Shown piece after piece: positions 11,424 through 22,679 of a stretch of 64,000 nt of DNA. Source of the DNA: Sipunculus nudus (Eukaryota; Annelida; Sipuncula; Golfingiida; Sipunculidae); NCBI GenBank assembly GCA_026874595.1, contig CM049315.1, positions 65,345,389-65,409,388 of the forward strand. Direction: 5' to 3'. How positions within the stretch are numbered: the first letter of the stretch is position 1; the number at the start of each line of letters is the position of its first letter. A program made the position numbers and the translations under genes. Below the pieces are notes generated by a model. That model was not told the DNA's origin, did no database searches, and saw only the letters and a list, made by a program, of their open reading frames with translations.

Positions 11424-12498
11424 AGCTCAGCTGACTTTCAGTCATGCTGGGCTATAGCGATGGGTCTTTGTCTGTCGTCCTTCCGTCTGTCCGTCCGGCC
11501 ATTCGCAGGGCACAAATCGTAACCGTAGGGGCTATGGCCATGAACCCTATGCAGTCTTAGAGGTTCTAAAAAGATCTCCTTGCAAACCTGAAATTAGGTC
11601 ACTGCGACCTATATTCTCAAAGTTATGGGGATTTGTTTGCACCCCCAGAAATAATTCTTTTAGCCAAAATTTTCATCCCAAACCTTCCATCTTTCACAAA
11701 CAGCTCACCTACCAACAGGGGAAGAACCATAATTATTTTGAGGTCACAAGGTCAAAGGTCAAGGTCACAGAACCAACTTCTTTGAAAAGCCTGTGGATGC
11801 ATTTTAAGCCAAACCTTTCATCCCAATTCTTTGATCTTTCACTTATAGCTCACCTACTAAGTGGGAGAAGAATCCTATAGATGTTGAGGTCACAAGGTCA
11901 AAGGTCAGGGTCACAGGATCCACTTCTATGAAAAGGTTGTGGACACAATTCAAGCTAGACCTTTTATTCCAAACCTTTCAGCACTGATATTGCTTCTCTG
12001 CCAACAGTGGAAAAGACCTGTTGACCTACTTGCGAGTCTTGCGTGGAGTCTTTTCAGGCAAACTTTTCAATCTATACTTTCCATCTGTCATATATGGCTT
12101 ACTTACCAATAGGGGAAGAAGCCTGTTGAAGTTGAGTTCAAAAGGTCAAAGGTCAAGGTCACAATATTGTTCTAAATGCTTGTGAGCATATTTCAAGTGA
12201 AACTGTTCAACCCAAACCTTCATATGCCACATCTATGCATCACTCAATGTGATTCAAACTTCATATTTATGGGTCTTTTTGCATGAAGAAATAACTAATT
12301 GATTTTGAGGTCAACTGGTCAGGAGGTTAAAGGTTGTAGGTCTAAGTTATTCACTCATTGGTTGCCAAGTAATTACACATGGCCAGATGTAATTGGTTAG
12401 TAGTTACCCATCATTTAGAAAGAATCCAGTTGATATGTAGGCAAAAGGCCAAGGTCATAGGTCAGGTCAACTTATTTTGTAGACCATCTCTATTTTTT
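11424..12498 (+). mobile_element. Family A2 Helentron-like element, right end missing
   Basis: The left end is AGCTCAGCTGACT with a partly decayed second arm, followed by a GTCC-type microsatellite and the 'cacaaatcgtaaccg' and 'gaaattaggtcactgcgacc' phrases of A2. The body holds subrepeats of about 146 bp with 'gaggtcacaaggtcaaaggtca' at about 11739 and 11885, more diverged after that. Four AGGTCA hexamers lie in tandem at 11741-11767. A complete family D element starts at 12499 and the A2 right end does not reappear beyond it. Confidence 0.75.
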
Positions 12499-13514
12499 AT
12501 GCCCCCGCCACAAAGTGGCCGGGGCATATAGTTTTACCCATGTCCGTCATTCCGTCCTTCCATCCTTCCGTCCTTCTGTCATTCCGAAATAAAACAGTTG
12601 CACGGACTTTTTTTCGCAATGCCTGCAGATATTGGCCTGATTTTTGGTGTGTTGGCAGATAATGACCAGTTACAGATGGAGTTCGTGTTTTGTCCTGGTT
12701 GACCTACTTTTGACCGTTTTACGGCTCCTAAACTTAGAAAATTTCATGAAAAATAGAAATTTTCATGACAAATACACATGTACGGACTTTTTTTCGCAAT
12801 GCCTGCAGATATTGGCCTGATTTTTTGTGTGTAGGCAGATAATGACCAGTTACAGATCGAGTTCTTGTTTTGTCCCAGTTGACCTACTTTTGAATGTTTG
12901 ACGGTGCTCTAACATAGAAAATTGCATAAAAAAGTGCACATGTACGGACTTTTTTTTGCAATGCCTGCAGATACGGGCCTGATTTTTGGTGTGTAGGCAG
13001 ATAATGACCAGTTACAGATCGAGTTCTTGTTTTGTCTCAGTTGACCTACTTTTGACCATTTGACTGCTCCTGAACATAGAAAGTTTCATGTAAAATAGAA
13101 ATTTTCATAACAAATGCATATGTACCGACTTTTTTTCCTCAATGCCTGCAGATACCACCCTGATTTTTTATGTGTGGGCAGATAATGAGAGTTACAGATC
13201 AAGTTCGCATTTCATCCTGGTTGACCTACTTTTGATAGTTTTACGGCTCCTAAACATAGAAAATTTCATGAAAGACAGAAATTTTTATGGAAAATGCACA
13301 TGTATGGACTTTTTTTCACAGTGCCTGCAGATACTGGCCTGATTTTTGGTGTGTTGCTTGATAATGACCCGTAACAGATCAAGTTTGCATTTTGCCCTTG
13401 TTGACCTACTTTTGACCATATGACACCTCCTGAACTTAAAAAATGTTTCAAAACTTAACAAATGTTTCTTATTTGCCCAAGGCGGGGGCATTTGTGTCGT
13501 TCAGACACATCTAG
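12499..13514 (+). mobile_element. Family D Helentron-like element, complete
   Basis: The left hairpin at 12499-12527 is ATGCCCCCGCCAC, loop AAA, GTGGCCGGGGCAT, with one mismatch. A short microsatellite (GTCC/TTCC) follows. The body has five subrepeats of about 180 bp (one 162), each with 'gcctgcagata', at 12621, 12801, 12963, 13144 and 13323. The right arm GGCGGGGGCAT (13481-13491) complements the left arm, followed by the hairpin TGTGTC GTTCA GACACA and terminus CTAG at 13511-13514. GC-rich 'ATGCCCCCGCC' ends of this kind are common in bivalve genomes as far as I recall, which supports the taxonomic guess. Confidence 0.88.
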
Positions 13515-13940
13515 TCTTGTATATATAAGCTTGCACTCCAGCTGGTACATCTCACTGTGTGGCTGTAATTGTGAGTGACACTGGTGACATATGACTCCCT
13601 TTTGTATCAGGCTATTAAGTGATAAGGCTGAGTGATAAGTACCTCATTACTGCATGACAAAACACTGTTGTTGGAATACTTCAGCCAGGAATTAACACTA
13701 TGAGAGTATAGTATTAAGGTTTAGCTACTGATTTATAAGATGAAGGCAACATTTTGCAGTTAATTTTATGAAATCATAGCAATAAACTTAGTTTCCTAGA
13801 TATCTAAATATTTTTATATAAATCACCACATATAAAAGCAAGTGTTTGTTCTCATAATAAGTGGATGTGTACTTGATTTAGGATGGCTTTATTTTATTAC
13901 AAGACTCTTAGTCATGCTTTCTGCATTTCTTTTCTTTCAG
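13515..13940. other. Unannotated stretch
   Basis: AT-rich sequence with no recognisable gene or repeat end, leading up to a pyrimidine-rich splice-acceptor-like site at 13940. Confidence 0.35.
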
Positions 13941-14033
13941 GTTTTGCAGTTAACCAACCCTTCTGACCCCATTGAAAAGCAGAGTGATAATAAAAAATAT
14001 TGGACTTACACTTTTACATTTGCATATCTGTAA
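13941..14033 (+). CDS. Possible short terminal exon (unrecognised)
   Basis: A pyrimidine-rich tract ending in 'tttctttcag' precedes 13941 and looks like a 3' splice site. The frame after it runs 30 codons to a TAA at 14031 and begins VLQLTNPSDPIEKQSDNKK. Its composition is more protein-like than that of the surrounding AT-rich frames. I do not recognise the family, no donor or partner exon is visible, and CAG followed by GT can also be chance. It may well be spurious. Confidence 0.15.
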   Translation, partial: VLQLTNPSDPIEKQSDNKKYWTYTFTFAYL

Positions 14034-14106
14034 ATCTGATATGAGTGCCTGAACATGCCTTTTTTAATTGTTTTGGACATACATTACTGTAACATCATTT
14101 GGAGAA

Positions 14107-15412
14107 TTTGCCCAAAGTTTGGTCTCTTATTGGAGGATGTGTGATATCAAATGTCAGACTTGTCAGAAATCCATTATGTCTGCCAGCTAGCCACCTGATA
14201 AATCCTTTTTTCAGTGCAGTTTCAGTAATTTTCCTTCAATTTTTGGTCCGATTTAGAGAATGGTTGTTGTCTGATTTCAGACCTGTCAGAAGTTCAAAAT
14301 GGCCACCAGGCAACCATCTTTAAATTCCTTTTGATCATATAATCTCAAGAACTGTTAAAGTGAAGGCAGTCGGACGTATATTAATGTAATCTTGCAAAGG
14401 ATTGGGTCAAATATTTCTTAATAAATATTATCATCATATATGAAAGTGCAGTACAGTTGGCTTGTATTGAATAAAAATTCATACAGAAGCACCTGTTTCT
14501 CAATAATTCTTGCATGGATTTCCTTGATTTTTTGCTATATATTTTGATCTTATATTTGCCTTTGTGGTGTTCCTTTTGAGACTGACAGGTATCAAGTAAG
14601 CTATGGGAATAGTTCTGGATACCTTAACAATCATACATTTTGCCTCAGAGCATCAATTCACTGTGTTTTAACCAGACATAGGTAATATATATTTCTGTTG
14701 TCGTAGCAAATTTCAACAAACTGGCAAATTGGTTCTTCAAAATTTGACTGGAAGTTGTAAATCTCAGCCCATGATGTCACAGGTCATGCTTGGCAGCTGA
14801 GCGTCATGACCCATGGGTCACTTGTTTTATGATGTTTGGTCCCTTTTAGAGGATGTTTGTTGTTCAATATCCGACCTGTCAGAAATCCAATGTGGCCACC
14901 AGGAAGCCATCTTTAAATTCCTTTAGAACATATTATCTCAAGAACTATTAAAGTGAATGCAGTGGGATGTATATTAATGTAATCTTGCATTGGGTCAAAG
15001 ATTTCTTAATAAATATGACCATCATTTATGAAAGCTCAGTACAGTTGGCTTGTATTGAATAAAAATTAATATGGAAGCACCCGTTTCACAATAATTCTTG
15101 CATGGATTTCCTTGATCTTTTGCTATATTTTGATCTTATATGTGGCCTGTGTGGTATTCCTTTTGAGACTGACAGGTATCGAGCAAGCTGTGGGATTATT
15201 TCCTGATAGCTCAACAACCATACATTTTGCCTCAGACCATCTTTCACTAAGTTTTAACCAGACATATATGATAAGAATTTATGGCAAAGTAGAAAGTTTA
15301 AACAAAATTGGCATATAGGCTCTGCAACAATTTTACTGGAAGTTGTGAATCGCAGCCCATGATGTTGCAGGTAATGCTTGGCAGCTGGGGGTCATGACCC
15401 ATGGGTCACTTG
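14107..15412 (+). mobile_element. Tandemly duplicated family A-type right ends
   Basis: Two copies of a segment of about 590 bp lie head to tail ('tctcaagaact' near 14344 and 14935). Each contains 'cagtacagttggcttgtattg' and 'gcatggatttccttgat', and each ends with a family A right terminus: CAGCTGAGCGTCATGACCC...CTTG at 14824, and a decayed version ending at 15412. A third, partial repeat of the 'cctgtcagaaatcca' portion lies near 14150. Frames inside are repeat-borne. Confidence 0.7.
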
Positions 15413-17765
15413 TTTACTAAGAGTAACCACTTGAGTGCACTTGAAGCGCACTTGAAGCACAGCTATGGGTGGAGCCAAGATGTCTGTCAATTGTTTTTGG
15501 TTGGCTGCCAGACTATGACCCACCACCTTGTGTCTAAATGTATCATAAACTGTCAGATCTGCAGGCAGCGGGAAAATGAGTAGCTTCTTTAGAAGCGCAA
15601 GATTTCCGCTGCCTCGGCAGTGTACATTTGAGTCGTTCAGATATTGAAGACTTTGGCAAGCTTGCGCTGACTTGTCTCTTAATTATCAGCCATCTGGATG
15701 AGTTTTACTTTATCTTTAAGTCCTATAGTTCCTGTCAAGTTGGGGGTGCTGGCATGGTCTTGCGAGACATTGTTCTGATATCATCGGTACATCAGCAATT
15801 AATGGAAATAGATTAAAATTTACTGTAAAATATAATGGTTGGTTGTATGTGAGTAAGTCTATTGCTAAATGCATTCTGATAAGGTACTGTTATTATTCAT
15901 ATTTAGAAGTTCTTCGACATGATTATTGTGCTCATATAAACAACTCAAAATTATGTGCTGACTTCACTGGTGCTTACATCTCGTGCCTGTTAGGAACGTC
16001 AAAGATTATCCACTCTTTGTAATAAAGCCTTCAATGTAATGAAATAATATAGATCAAAGAAAAACCACGGGGCACAGATCAAATGTTAACCTAGCATCTG
16101 ACCGTACAAAATCATTACTTGTGCAGTCACCTGAATTGGGCCTTAGTAAGAATAATAATTTTCCCGATGACTTTGTAAATTTGTCATAGGGTCTAGTATT
16201 AGTAAACTAGTTTATCATCCCAATACACAAGACTGAATCTGCTCTCGTTTTATTGAATTGTGTTTAATTGTGAAATAAATCAGACTATAATTAATTACTT
16301 GAAATCAAATTATATACACACACAAAATATAAGGTTTACAGAAGAAGCCTACAACACAAAAACACGAGCTCATGTTCTAAGGAGTGTACTGGTTCACCCC
16401 TGCATGCATTGATCCTGTTATTTATTTCAGGTCTCAGTGTTGACGTATACATGAAACATTTTTCCATTACTTACTGAAGCAGAACTTTCTAAGATTTGTC
16501 CATTTCAACTGTAGCTATAGGAACAAACCCTTTTGACTTTTAACAATGGTGTTTTATTTTGGCTGTTAATCTTAATTAATTATATCTTCCCCCTAAGTTA
16601 TAGAAGATATCATTGATATTTGTTACAGTAGGCCTATATACGAGTTTGAACACACTTTCTATATTAGGTCTGTGTTATAAATATTATATCTCTGTTGGAC
16701 CTGACATAACATAAACTATATTAAATATGGGAAATGTGTATCGCCATATGAACCAGGTGTGATATAGTCATCTATAAGTATGGTCCAATGTTTTTCAAAA
16801 TTAATTTCAACAATGCTTTAGCAGAATATATGTATATATGATATTCATATAGATGATGTATGGTCACACGACCCACAAGGCCCATTAAACATATTTTAAA
16901 TCTTATTAAAACTTACTGCAATGAATATATATTCAGTTTTGAACAAGGAGGGCAAAATAATGAGAATTTTAATAATTTACCTAGTCAGTTAAACAATGAA
17001 CAAAACTTATCCTAAATTAGATCCTTAGTATTTAAGTTTAGGTGTAAGACAATCAGCTTTATGACAAGTTGGGTGACTGCAGATGAAGTCTATACTGACC
17101 GGTACTGAATTTGTATTTCTAATTGTTACAATGCCTGTGCCTAATCCTGTTTCTGGTAAAATCCCGGTTTAGATGCAGCAATAAGAAAGGAGGGGTCCAA
17201 CCCAGGTGGATTAATAACTACTGGTAATCCTTAAATATGTCCTCCAGTCTGGAAAAAAGGGGGGTTCCAGGTCGCAAAAAAATGGTCTGAAACCCTTAAA
17301 ATGCGGTGGCTGAAAAAAGGGGGTCTGACCCCCCCCTGGATCTGCTTCTGAATAGGGCAAGAACCCTACAAAAATAATTTTGCCATTTTTTCACACAAAT
17401 ATATAAATACAGTTTAAGCCACAATACATCATTGTGCTACAGACATTTTTGCAAGCACTGAAGAATTAATATCCAGATGTGTCTTCTTTTAAATTACATG
17501 ATCTCATCTGGCAGCTTAAGATACAAGAACAGTAAAATAGGAATCTTGGATTATATAGGTATGTTTCTGTGTATGTGCGTGTATTTGCATATATTTATTG
17601 GTGAAATGGAAAACTAATATATTTGTACAGTGGATCCAGCAGGGCTTCCACAAAAATATCGTGAAGTGATGACATTTACCCTGAATCCCTGAGTGCATGC
17701 GACCCTATGTATATATCATGCATTTTAAAGTATATACCCTGACTAACGCATGGAAACACTCATGT
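15413..17765. other. Long stretch without recognised genes
   Basis: AT-rich sequence of over 2 kb. I see no splice-supported exon, no RNA gene and no complete repeat end. A G- and C-run region near 17190-17345 ('ggggtccaaccc', 'gggggtctgaccccccc') is the only GC-rich island. Short frames at 15401-15816 have no motif. Confidence 0.4.
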
Positions 17766-19405
17766 AGTGAACCCAGGTATCCTTTATGGAGAGTGGTCTG
17801 AGAGGTCACTGTTGGACCATGTTGTGTACCCTTAACCTGAACCCAGATATCCTTTATGGAGAGTGGTCTGAGAGGCCACTGGTGGACCATGTTGTGTACC
17901 TTAACCTGAACCCAGGTATTCTTTATGGAGAGTTGTCTGAGAGGCAACTGTTGGACCATGTTGTGTACCTTAACCTGAACCCAGATATCCTTTATGGAGA
18001 GTGGTCTGAGAGGTCACTGGTGGACCATGTTGTGTACCTTAACCTGAACCCAGGTATCCTTTATGGAGAGTGGTCTGAGAGGTCACTGGTGGACCATGTT
18101 GTGTACCTTAACCTGAACCCAGGTATTCTTTATGGAGAGTTGTCTGAGAGGCAACTGTTGGACCATGTTGTGTACCTTAACCTGAACCCAGATATCCTTT
18201 ATGGAGAGTGGTCTGAGAGGTCACTGGTGGACCATGTTGTGTACCTTAACCTGAACCCAGGTATTCTTTATGGAGAGTGGTCTGAGAGGCAACTGTTGGA
18301 CCATGTTGTGTACCTTAACCTGAACCCAGATATCCTTTATGGAGAGTGGTCTGAGAGGCAACTGTTGGACCATGTTGTGTACCTTAACCTGAACCCAGGT
18401 ATTCTTTATGGAGAGTTGTCTGAGAGGCAACTGTTGGACCATGTTGTGTACCTTAACCTGAACCCAGATATCCTTTATGGAGAGTGGTCTGAGAGGCCAC
18501 TGGTGGACCATGTTGTGTACCTTAACCTGAACCCAGATATCCTTTATGGAGAGTGGTCTGAGAGGTCACTGGTGGACCATGTTGTGTACCTTAACCTGAA
18601 CCCAGGTATTCTTTATGGAGAGTGGTCTGAGAGGCAACTGTTGGACCATGTTGTGTACCTTAACCTGAACCCAGATATCCTTTATGGAGAGTGGTCTGAG
18701 AGGCAACTGTTGGACCATGTTGTGTACCTTAACCTGAACCCAGGTATTCTTTATGGAGAGTTGTCTGAGAGGCAACTGTTGGACCATGTTGTGTACCTTA
18801 ACCTGAACCCAGATATCCTTTATGGAGAGTGGTCTGAGAGGCCACTGGTGGACCATGTTGTGTACCTTAACCTGAACCCAGGTATTCTTCATGGAGAGTT
18901 GTCTGAGAGACCACCGGTGGACCATGTTGTGTACCTTAACACAAACCCAGGTATCCTTTATGGAGAGTGGTCTGAGAGGCCACTGGTGGACCATGTTGTG
19001 TACCTTAACCTGAACCCAGGTATTCTTTATGGAGAGTTGTCTGAGAGGCAACTGTTGGACCATGTTGTGTACCTTAACCTGAACCCAGATATCCTTAATG
19101 GAGAGTGGTCTGAGAGGCCACTGGTAGACCATGTTGTGTACCTTAACCTGAACCCAGGTATTCTTTATGGAGAGTTGTCTGAGAGACCACCGGTGGACCA
19201 TGTTGTGTACCTTAACACAAACCCAGGTATCCTTTATGGAGAGTGGTCTGAGATGCCACTGGTGGATCATATGTTTTGTACTTTAACATGAACCCAGGTA
19301 TCCTTTATGGAGAGTGGTCTGAGAGGTCACTGGCGGGCCACGTTGTGTAATTTAACCTGAACACAAGGAATCTTTCATGGAGAGTGGTCTGAGAGGCCGC
19401 TGGTG
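17766..19405 (+). repeat. 69-bp tandem satellite with higher-order repeats (about 23 units)
   Basis: The unit runs from GAACCCAGGTATTCTTTATG through CCATGTTGTGTACCTTAACC. As 69 is a multiple of three, the array is open for 501 codons on the plus strand and in pieces on the minus strand. Units alternate between types. A five-unit block (18184-18528) is repeated by 18529-18873, and a four-unit block (18736-19011) by 19012-19287, judged by variant residues per unit. Array edges are more diverged and carry indels (an extra C in the first unit, two extra bases near 19271). No signal peptide or splice signal ties it to a gene, so I treat it as satellite, though a repetitive protein cannot be fully excluded. 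Confidence 0.9.
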
Positions 19406-19530
19406 AGCATTGATCAATTAATCTGCATGATAGCTAGGCCCATGCTGTGTACCTGTCCCTATAGCTAGGCACAGTGCTTTTTACCTGTCCCCATCTTCTG
19501 TAATAAGAGGAGTCTGTCCTTCATACCCAG

Positions 19531-19694
19531 AGGTGATACTGAGGCCAGGCTGTGGTGATTGGCAGGCTGTGATAGTGGGTGACCCTACTGTATCGTATAC
19601 AGTGCTGTCTATAGAACCTGTGCAGGCTGTTATGAGTATTGTCAGCCATGTACTGGGCAGCAGGATAGTTATAATGAGCTTTATTTGTATCCAG
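19531..19694 (+). CDS. Possible internal exon (unrecognised)
   Basis: A pyrimidine-rich 'gtctgtccttcatacccag' ends at 19530 and a strong donor, CAG followed by GTGAGC, begins at 19695. Between them is a 164-base open stretch whose frame reads VILRPGCGDWQAVIVGDPTV and onward with a mixed, protein-like composition. I do not recognise the family. It lies just beyond the 69-bp satellite, with no second exon visible nearby. It could be a chance open frame between good-looking splice sites. Confidence 0.25.
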
Positions 19695-20203
19695 GTGAGC
19701 CCTGGCCATATTTGATTCTGACTGAAATCAATTGTTACATGGTAGGTAATATGTGATAGGGAGGAGACCTTTTTACCTGCAGAACCTTTGTATTGTAACT
19801 TGTATATGTGCTGCCTTTTTCTGTTCCCCTGTTGATGTCAGTGTGGGTTTGACTTTTTCCTCGGTAAATGCACAAGTGTGTGATAAAATGGTACTGTTAC
19901 CATGTGTAACATTGGTTGAGGGAGAGACACAAGACAGGGTTGGTAGACACTTGACTTTATTCCAGATCTGTTTACATGTTGTTACAGCAGAATGGTGGTC
20001 TCCCCTCTCTGTGCCATCTCCCTCTGACTGCCCAAATTGCGCACAATGCAAGACCTTTTGATACAGAGTTTGGATTGACATTATCTATGTATATTCAATC
20101 ACCCTCTGATACATCACTGATACAAGCTACTATTGGATTAGATGGTGATGTTGACCTGACATTTGATATAATTATGCATGTCGTCATTTAACGTAAGACT
20201 ATA
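19695..20203. other. Unannotated stretch
   Basis: Frames of about 100 residues on both strands (19753-20081) have no recognisable motif and overlap each other. No gene is supported. Confidence 0.35.
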
Positions 20204-20352
20204 TTGACCTGACACACATCCAGTTATAGACTGACCTTAGTCTTATTTCCACACACCCATTAACATGGTCATGCAGACCAACTCATCATATCATGCAATT
20301 TAATGCCCATTATGAGAGCTGCAATAAGGCTGTATAAGCATATCTGAATTAA
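20204..20352 (+). repeat. Dispersed repeat, copy 1
   Basis: It shares a series of phrases with 63440-63594, notably 'gacctgacacacatccagtt' and 'atagactgacct' near the start and 'caataaggct' near the end. The two copies are diverged and of similar length and order. Class unknown. Confidence 0.5.
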
Positions 20353-20415
20353 TCCTCAGTAAAAACAGGTGAGTCTATAAATTCAACAATTCATTAATAT
20401 TAATTATTGTTTGCT

Positions 20416-21285
20416 AGTGAACCTGTAAGCTTATGCAATGGTGTGGTATCAGCCATTATCCGTCATCTGTCAGCTGTCATCCATTTTACCCATACTATCT
20501 CAAAAAAGGCAGGAACTAGCATCACCAAATTTTATGCTAAATTCAATCATCTAAAAAGCTCTATTTTGAGCTAATTTTTTCTATCTGCATTGACTTAGAA
20601 TTTACAGGAAAAACTAAAAAAAACTTTAAAAATCTTCTTCTCTGAAACCATCCAGGCAAATTGTTCAGTATTTCACAGAAATAATTCCAGAAACAATCTC
20701 TCAATTTCGAATGGTTTCAGTTCGGTGATTTTTGGCCGAGTTACGGGAAGTTGAACATTATCAATTGGCCAAAAAAGAATACTAAAACTAGAATACGGGT
20801 AGTCGACAAGCGACTACGTGTATCTGCCGAAATCAGAGTGGGACGGGTGAAGTGAGGCATGGATTGAGTAACAAGGGGAAATAGAGTGAGGTGTGTTGCA
20901 TATTAGCATGGATGTCTGCAGCCGAAATGTGTATGTAGGTTGTGCCACCTACCACAAAATCCAGAAAGCTATCAAAGTTGTATACAAATGAAAAAGTCAA
21001 ACCAGTGCCAATATATGAGTGATTTTATCCCACAGCAGACAAACAGACGGAAGCTGTGCAAAAATGGTTGCAGGTGGCGCCACCAGTTTTGCGTATGATA
21101 AAGAGATATGTGAGATCTAAACACATGCAAAATTTTGGCCCAATCGGTCAAACAGTTCCCGAGGTATGAGCTTGGATGTCTGCAGTGTAAATGTGAATAT
21201 AGGTGGAGCCACCTGTCATAAAATCAAGAAAGCTGTCCAGGATGTATATCCCATACACAGGTTCACATTAAGCCTGTAGGCTTTG
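20416..21285 (+). mobile_element. Family B Helentron-like element carrying a reversed family H insertion
   Basis: The left end is AGTGAACCTGTAAGCTTATG. The right side has ACAGGTTCAC, complementary to the left arm, then the hairpin AAGCC TGTA GGCTT and terminus TTG at 21285. Compared with the family consensus hairpin AGGCC TGTA GGCCT, both arms changed together. The middle, from 20788, is a family H element in reverse orientation, leaving under 500 bp of B sequence. Confidence 0.8.
20788..21250 (-). mobile_element. Family H Helentron-like element, right part, reversed
   Basis: Read on the minus strand it ends with the hairpin GTAGTC (loop GCTTGTC) GACTAC and terminus CTAG (plus-strand 20788-20791), the same terminus as the family H copy ending at 51276. 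The body is the reverse complement of the 50-kb H subrepeats, with 'caaaattttgcatgtgt' and the palindrome GGTGGCGCCACC at 21073-21084. The left end is not identifiable. Confidence 0.75.
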
Positions 21286-21445
21286 TTTATCTGGAGGTAC
21301 CATACATCAGGCTGTAATACTACAAGTATTAAGGTTACCTGGTATGCTAACAAAGGTGGGAATTAGCATTAGTGTCATACAGATTTCTTAGACAATATAA
21401 GAAGACATATGTGATACCTGGTAGCTTTGATTAGAATAAATATAT

Positions 21446-22679
21446 CTAGATGTGGTCGGACAATGGTCCTCAGAGGGCCCTGCGTTTCTACTAGTGCTGG
21501 AATTGTTAACATATTGGTGAAAAATTAAGTTAAATTTGAAAATATCACTAACAGAAACAGGTTTTTATCAATATGCATTAGGAATAAAATCATTCTAGAT
21601 TAAAGAACATATTTGATTTTGAGCAAGTCTGTAATTTAATAGGTCTGGAGCCATCATAAGGACCAATGATCCCTGTAAAATTGAAAAAGCTGATGTATGT
21701 TGTTGTTTAGTTATCACGCATGATAGATAATCAGCAATTGGACAGTGGCAGCCATATTGAAAAATTCCAACTGGTCTGTAATTCAAAAGGTCTGGAGCCC
21801 TTACAGGTACCAGTCATCCCTGTGAATTTGGGAAAGCTGCAGTAGGTAGTTGTTGAGTTATTGCTAATGAAAGAATATCAGCAGTTTGGCTGTGGCGGCC
21901 ATATTGGAATTCTGACAGGTCTGTAATTCAATAGGTTTGGAGCCCTTATAGGTACCAGTCATCCCTGTAAATTGGGAAAGCTCCAGGAGGATGTTGTTGA
22001 GTTATCGCGCATGAAAGAAAATCAGCTATCGGGCTGTGGAGGCCTTATTAGAATTCAGACAGGTCTGTTATTCAATAGGTCTGGAGCCCTCATAGGTACC
22101 AATCATCCCTGTGAATTTGGGAAAGCTGCAGTAGGTTGTTGTTGAGTTATCTCCCGTGAAAGAAAATCAGCGATCGGGCTGTGGGCGCCATATTTGAATT
22201 CCGACAGGTCTATAAATCAATAGGTCTGGAGCCCTCATAGGTACCAAACATCCCTCTGAATTTTGGAAAGCTGCAGTATATTGTTGTTGAATTGTCGCAT
22301 GCAAAAGAAAATCAGCGATTGGGATGTGGTGGCCATATTTGAAATCTGACTAAGTCTGTAATTCGATAGGTTTGGAGCCCTCATAGGTACCAATCATCCC
22401 TGTGAATTTGGGAAAGCTGCAGTATGTTGTTGCTGAGTTATTGTGTGCAAAAGAAATTCAGCGATTGGGCTGTGGCGGCCATATTTGAATTCAGACAAGT
22501 CTGTAATTTAAAAGGTCTGGAGCCCTCATAGGTACCAATCATCTCTGTGAATTTGGGAAAGCTGCAGTATGTTGTTGTTGAGTTATCGCTTGCGAAAGAA
22601 AGTGTCACTGACGGAAGGACAGAAGGATGGACTGACATGGTGATCACTATAGGGCACTGCTTGTAAAGCGGGGCCCTAA
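21446..22679 (-). mobile_element. Family G Helentron-like element, complete, reversed
   Basis: On the minus strand the left end is a hairpin of AGGGCCCCGCTT, loop TAC, AAGCAGTGCCCT (plus 22651-22677, two mismatches). A CCATCC/GTCC microsatellite follows. The body has about seven subrepeats of about 145 bp ('ggtctggagccctcatagg' on the plus strand from 21641 to 22514). Toward the right end come the arm CAGGGCCCT, the hairpin GGAC CATT GTCC, and CTAG at plus 21446-21449. Frames of 60 to 70 residues here belong to the subrepeats. Confidence 0.8.

Noticed and set aside
17786-19291. A 501-codon frame with 23-residue repeats
   Set aside because: It is the direct result of a 69-bp satellite whose length is a multiple of three. 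The minus strand is open in parts too. I leave a small chance that it is a repetitive protein.
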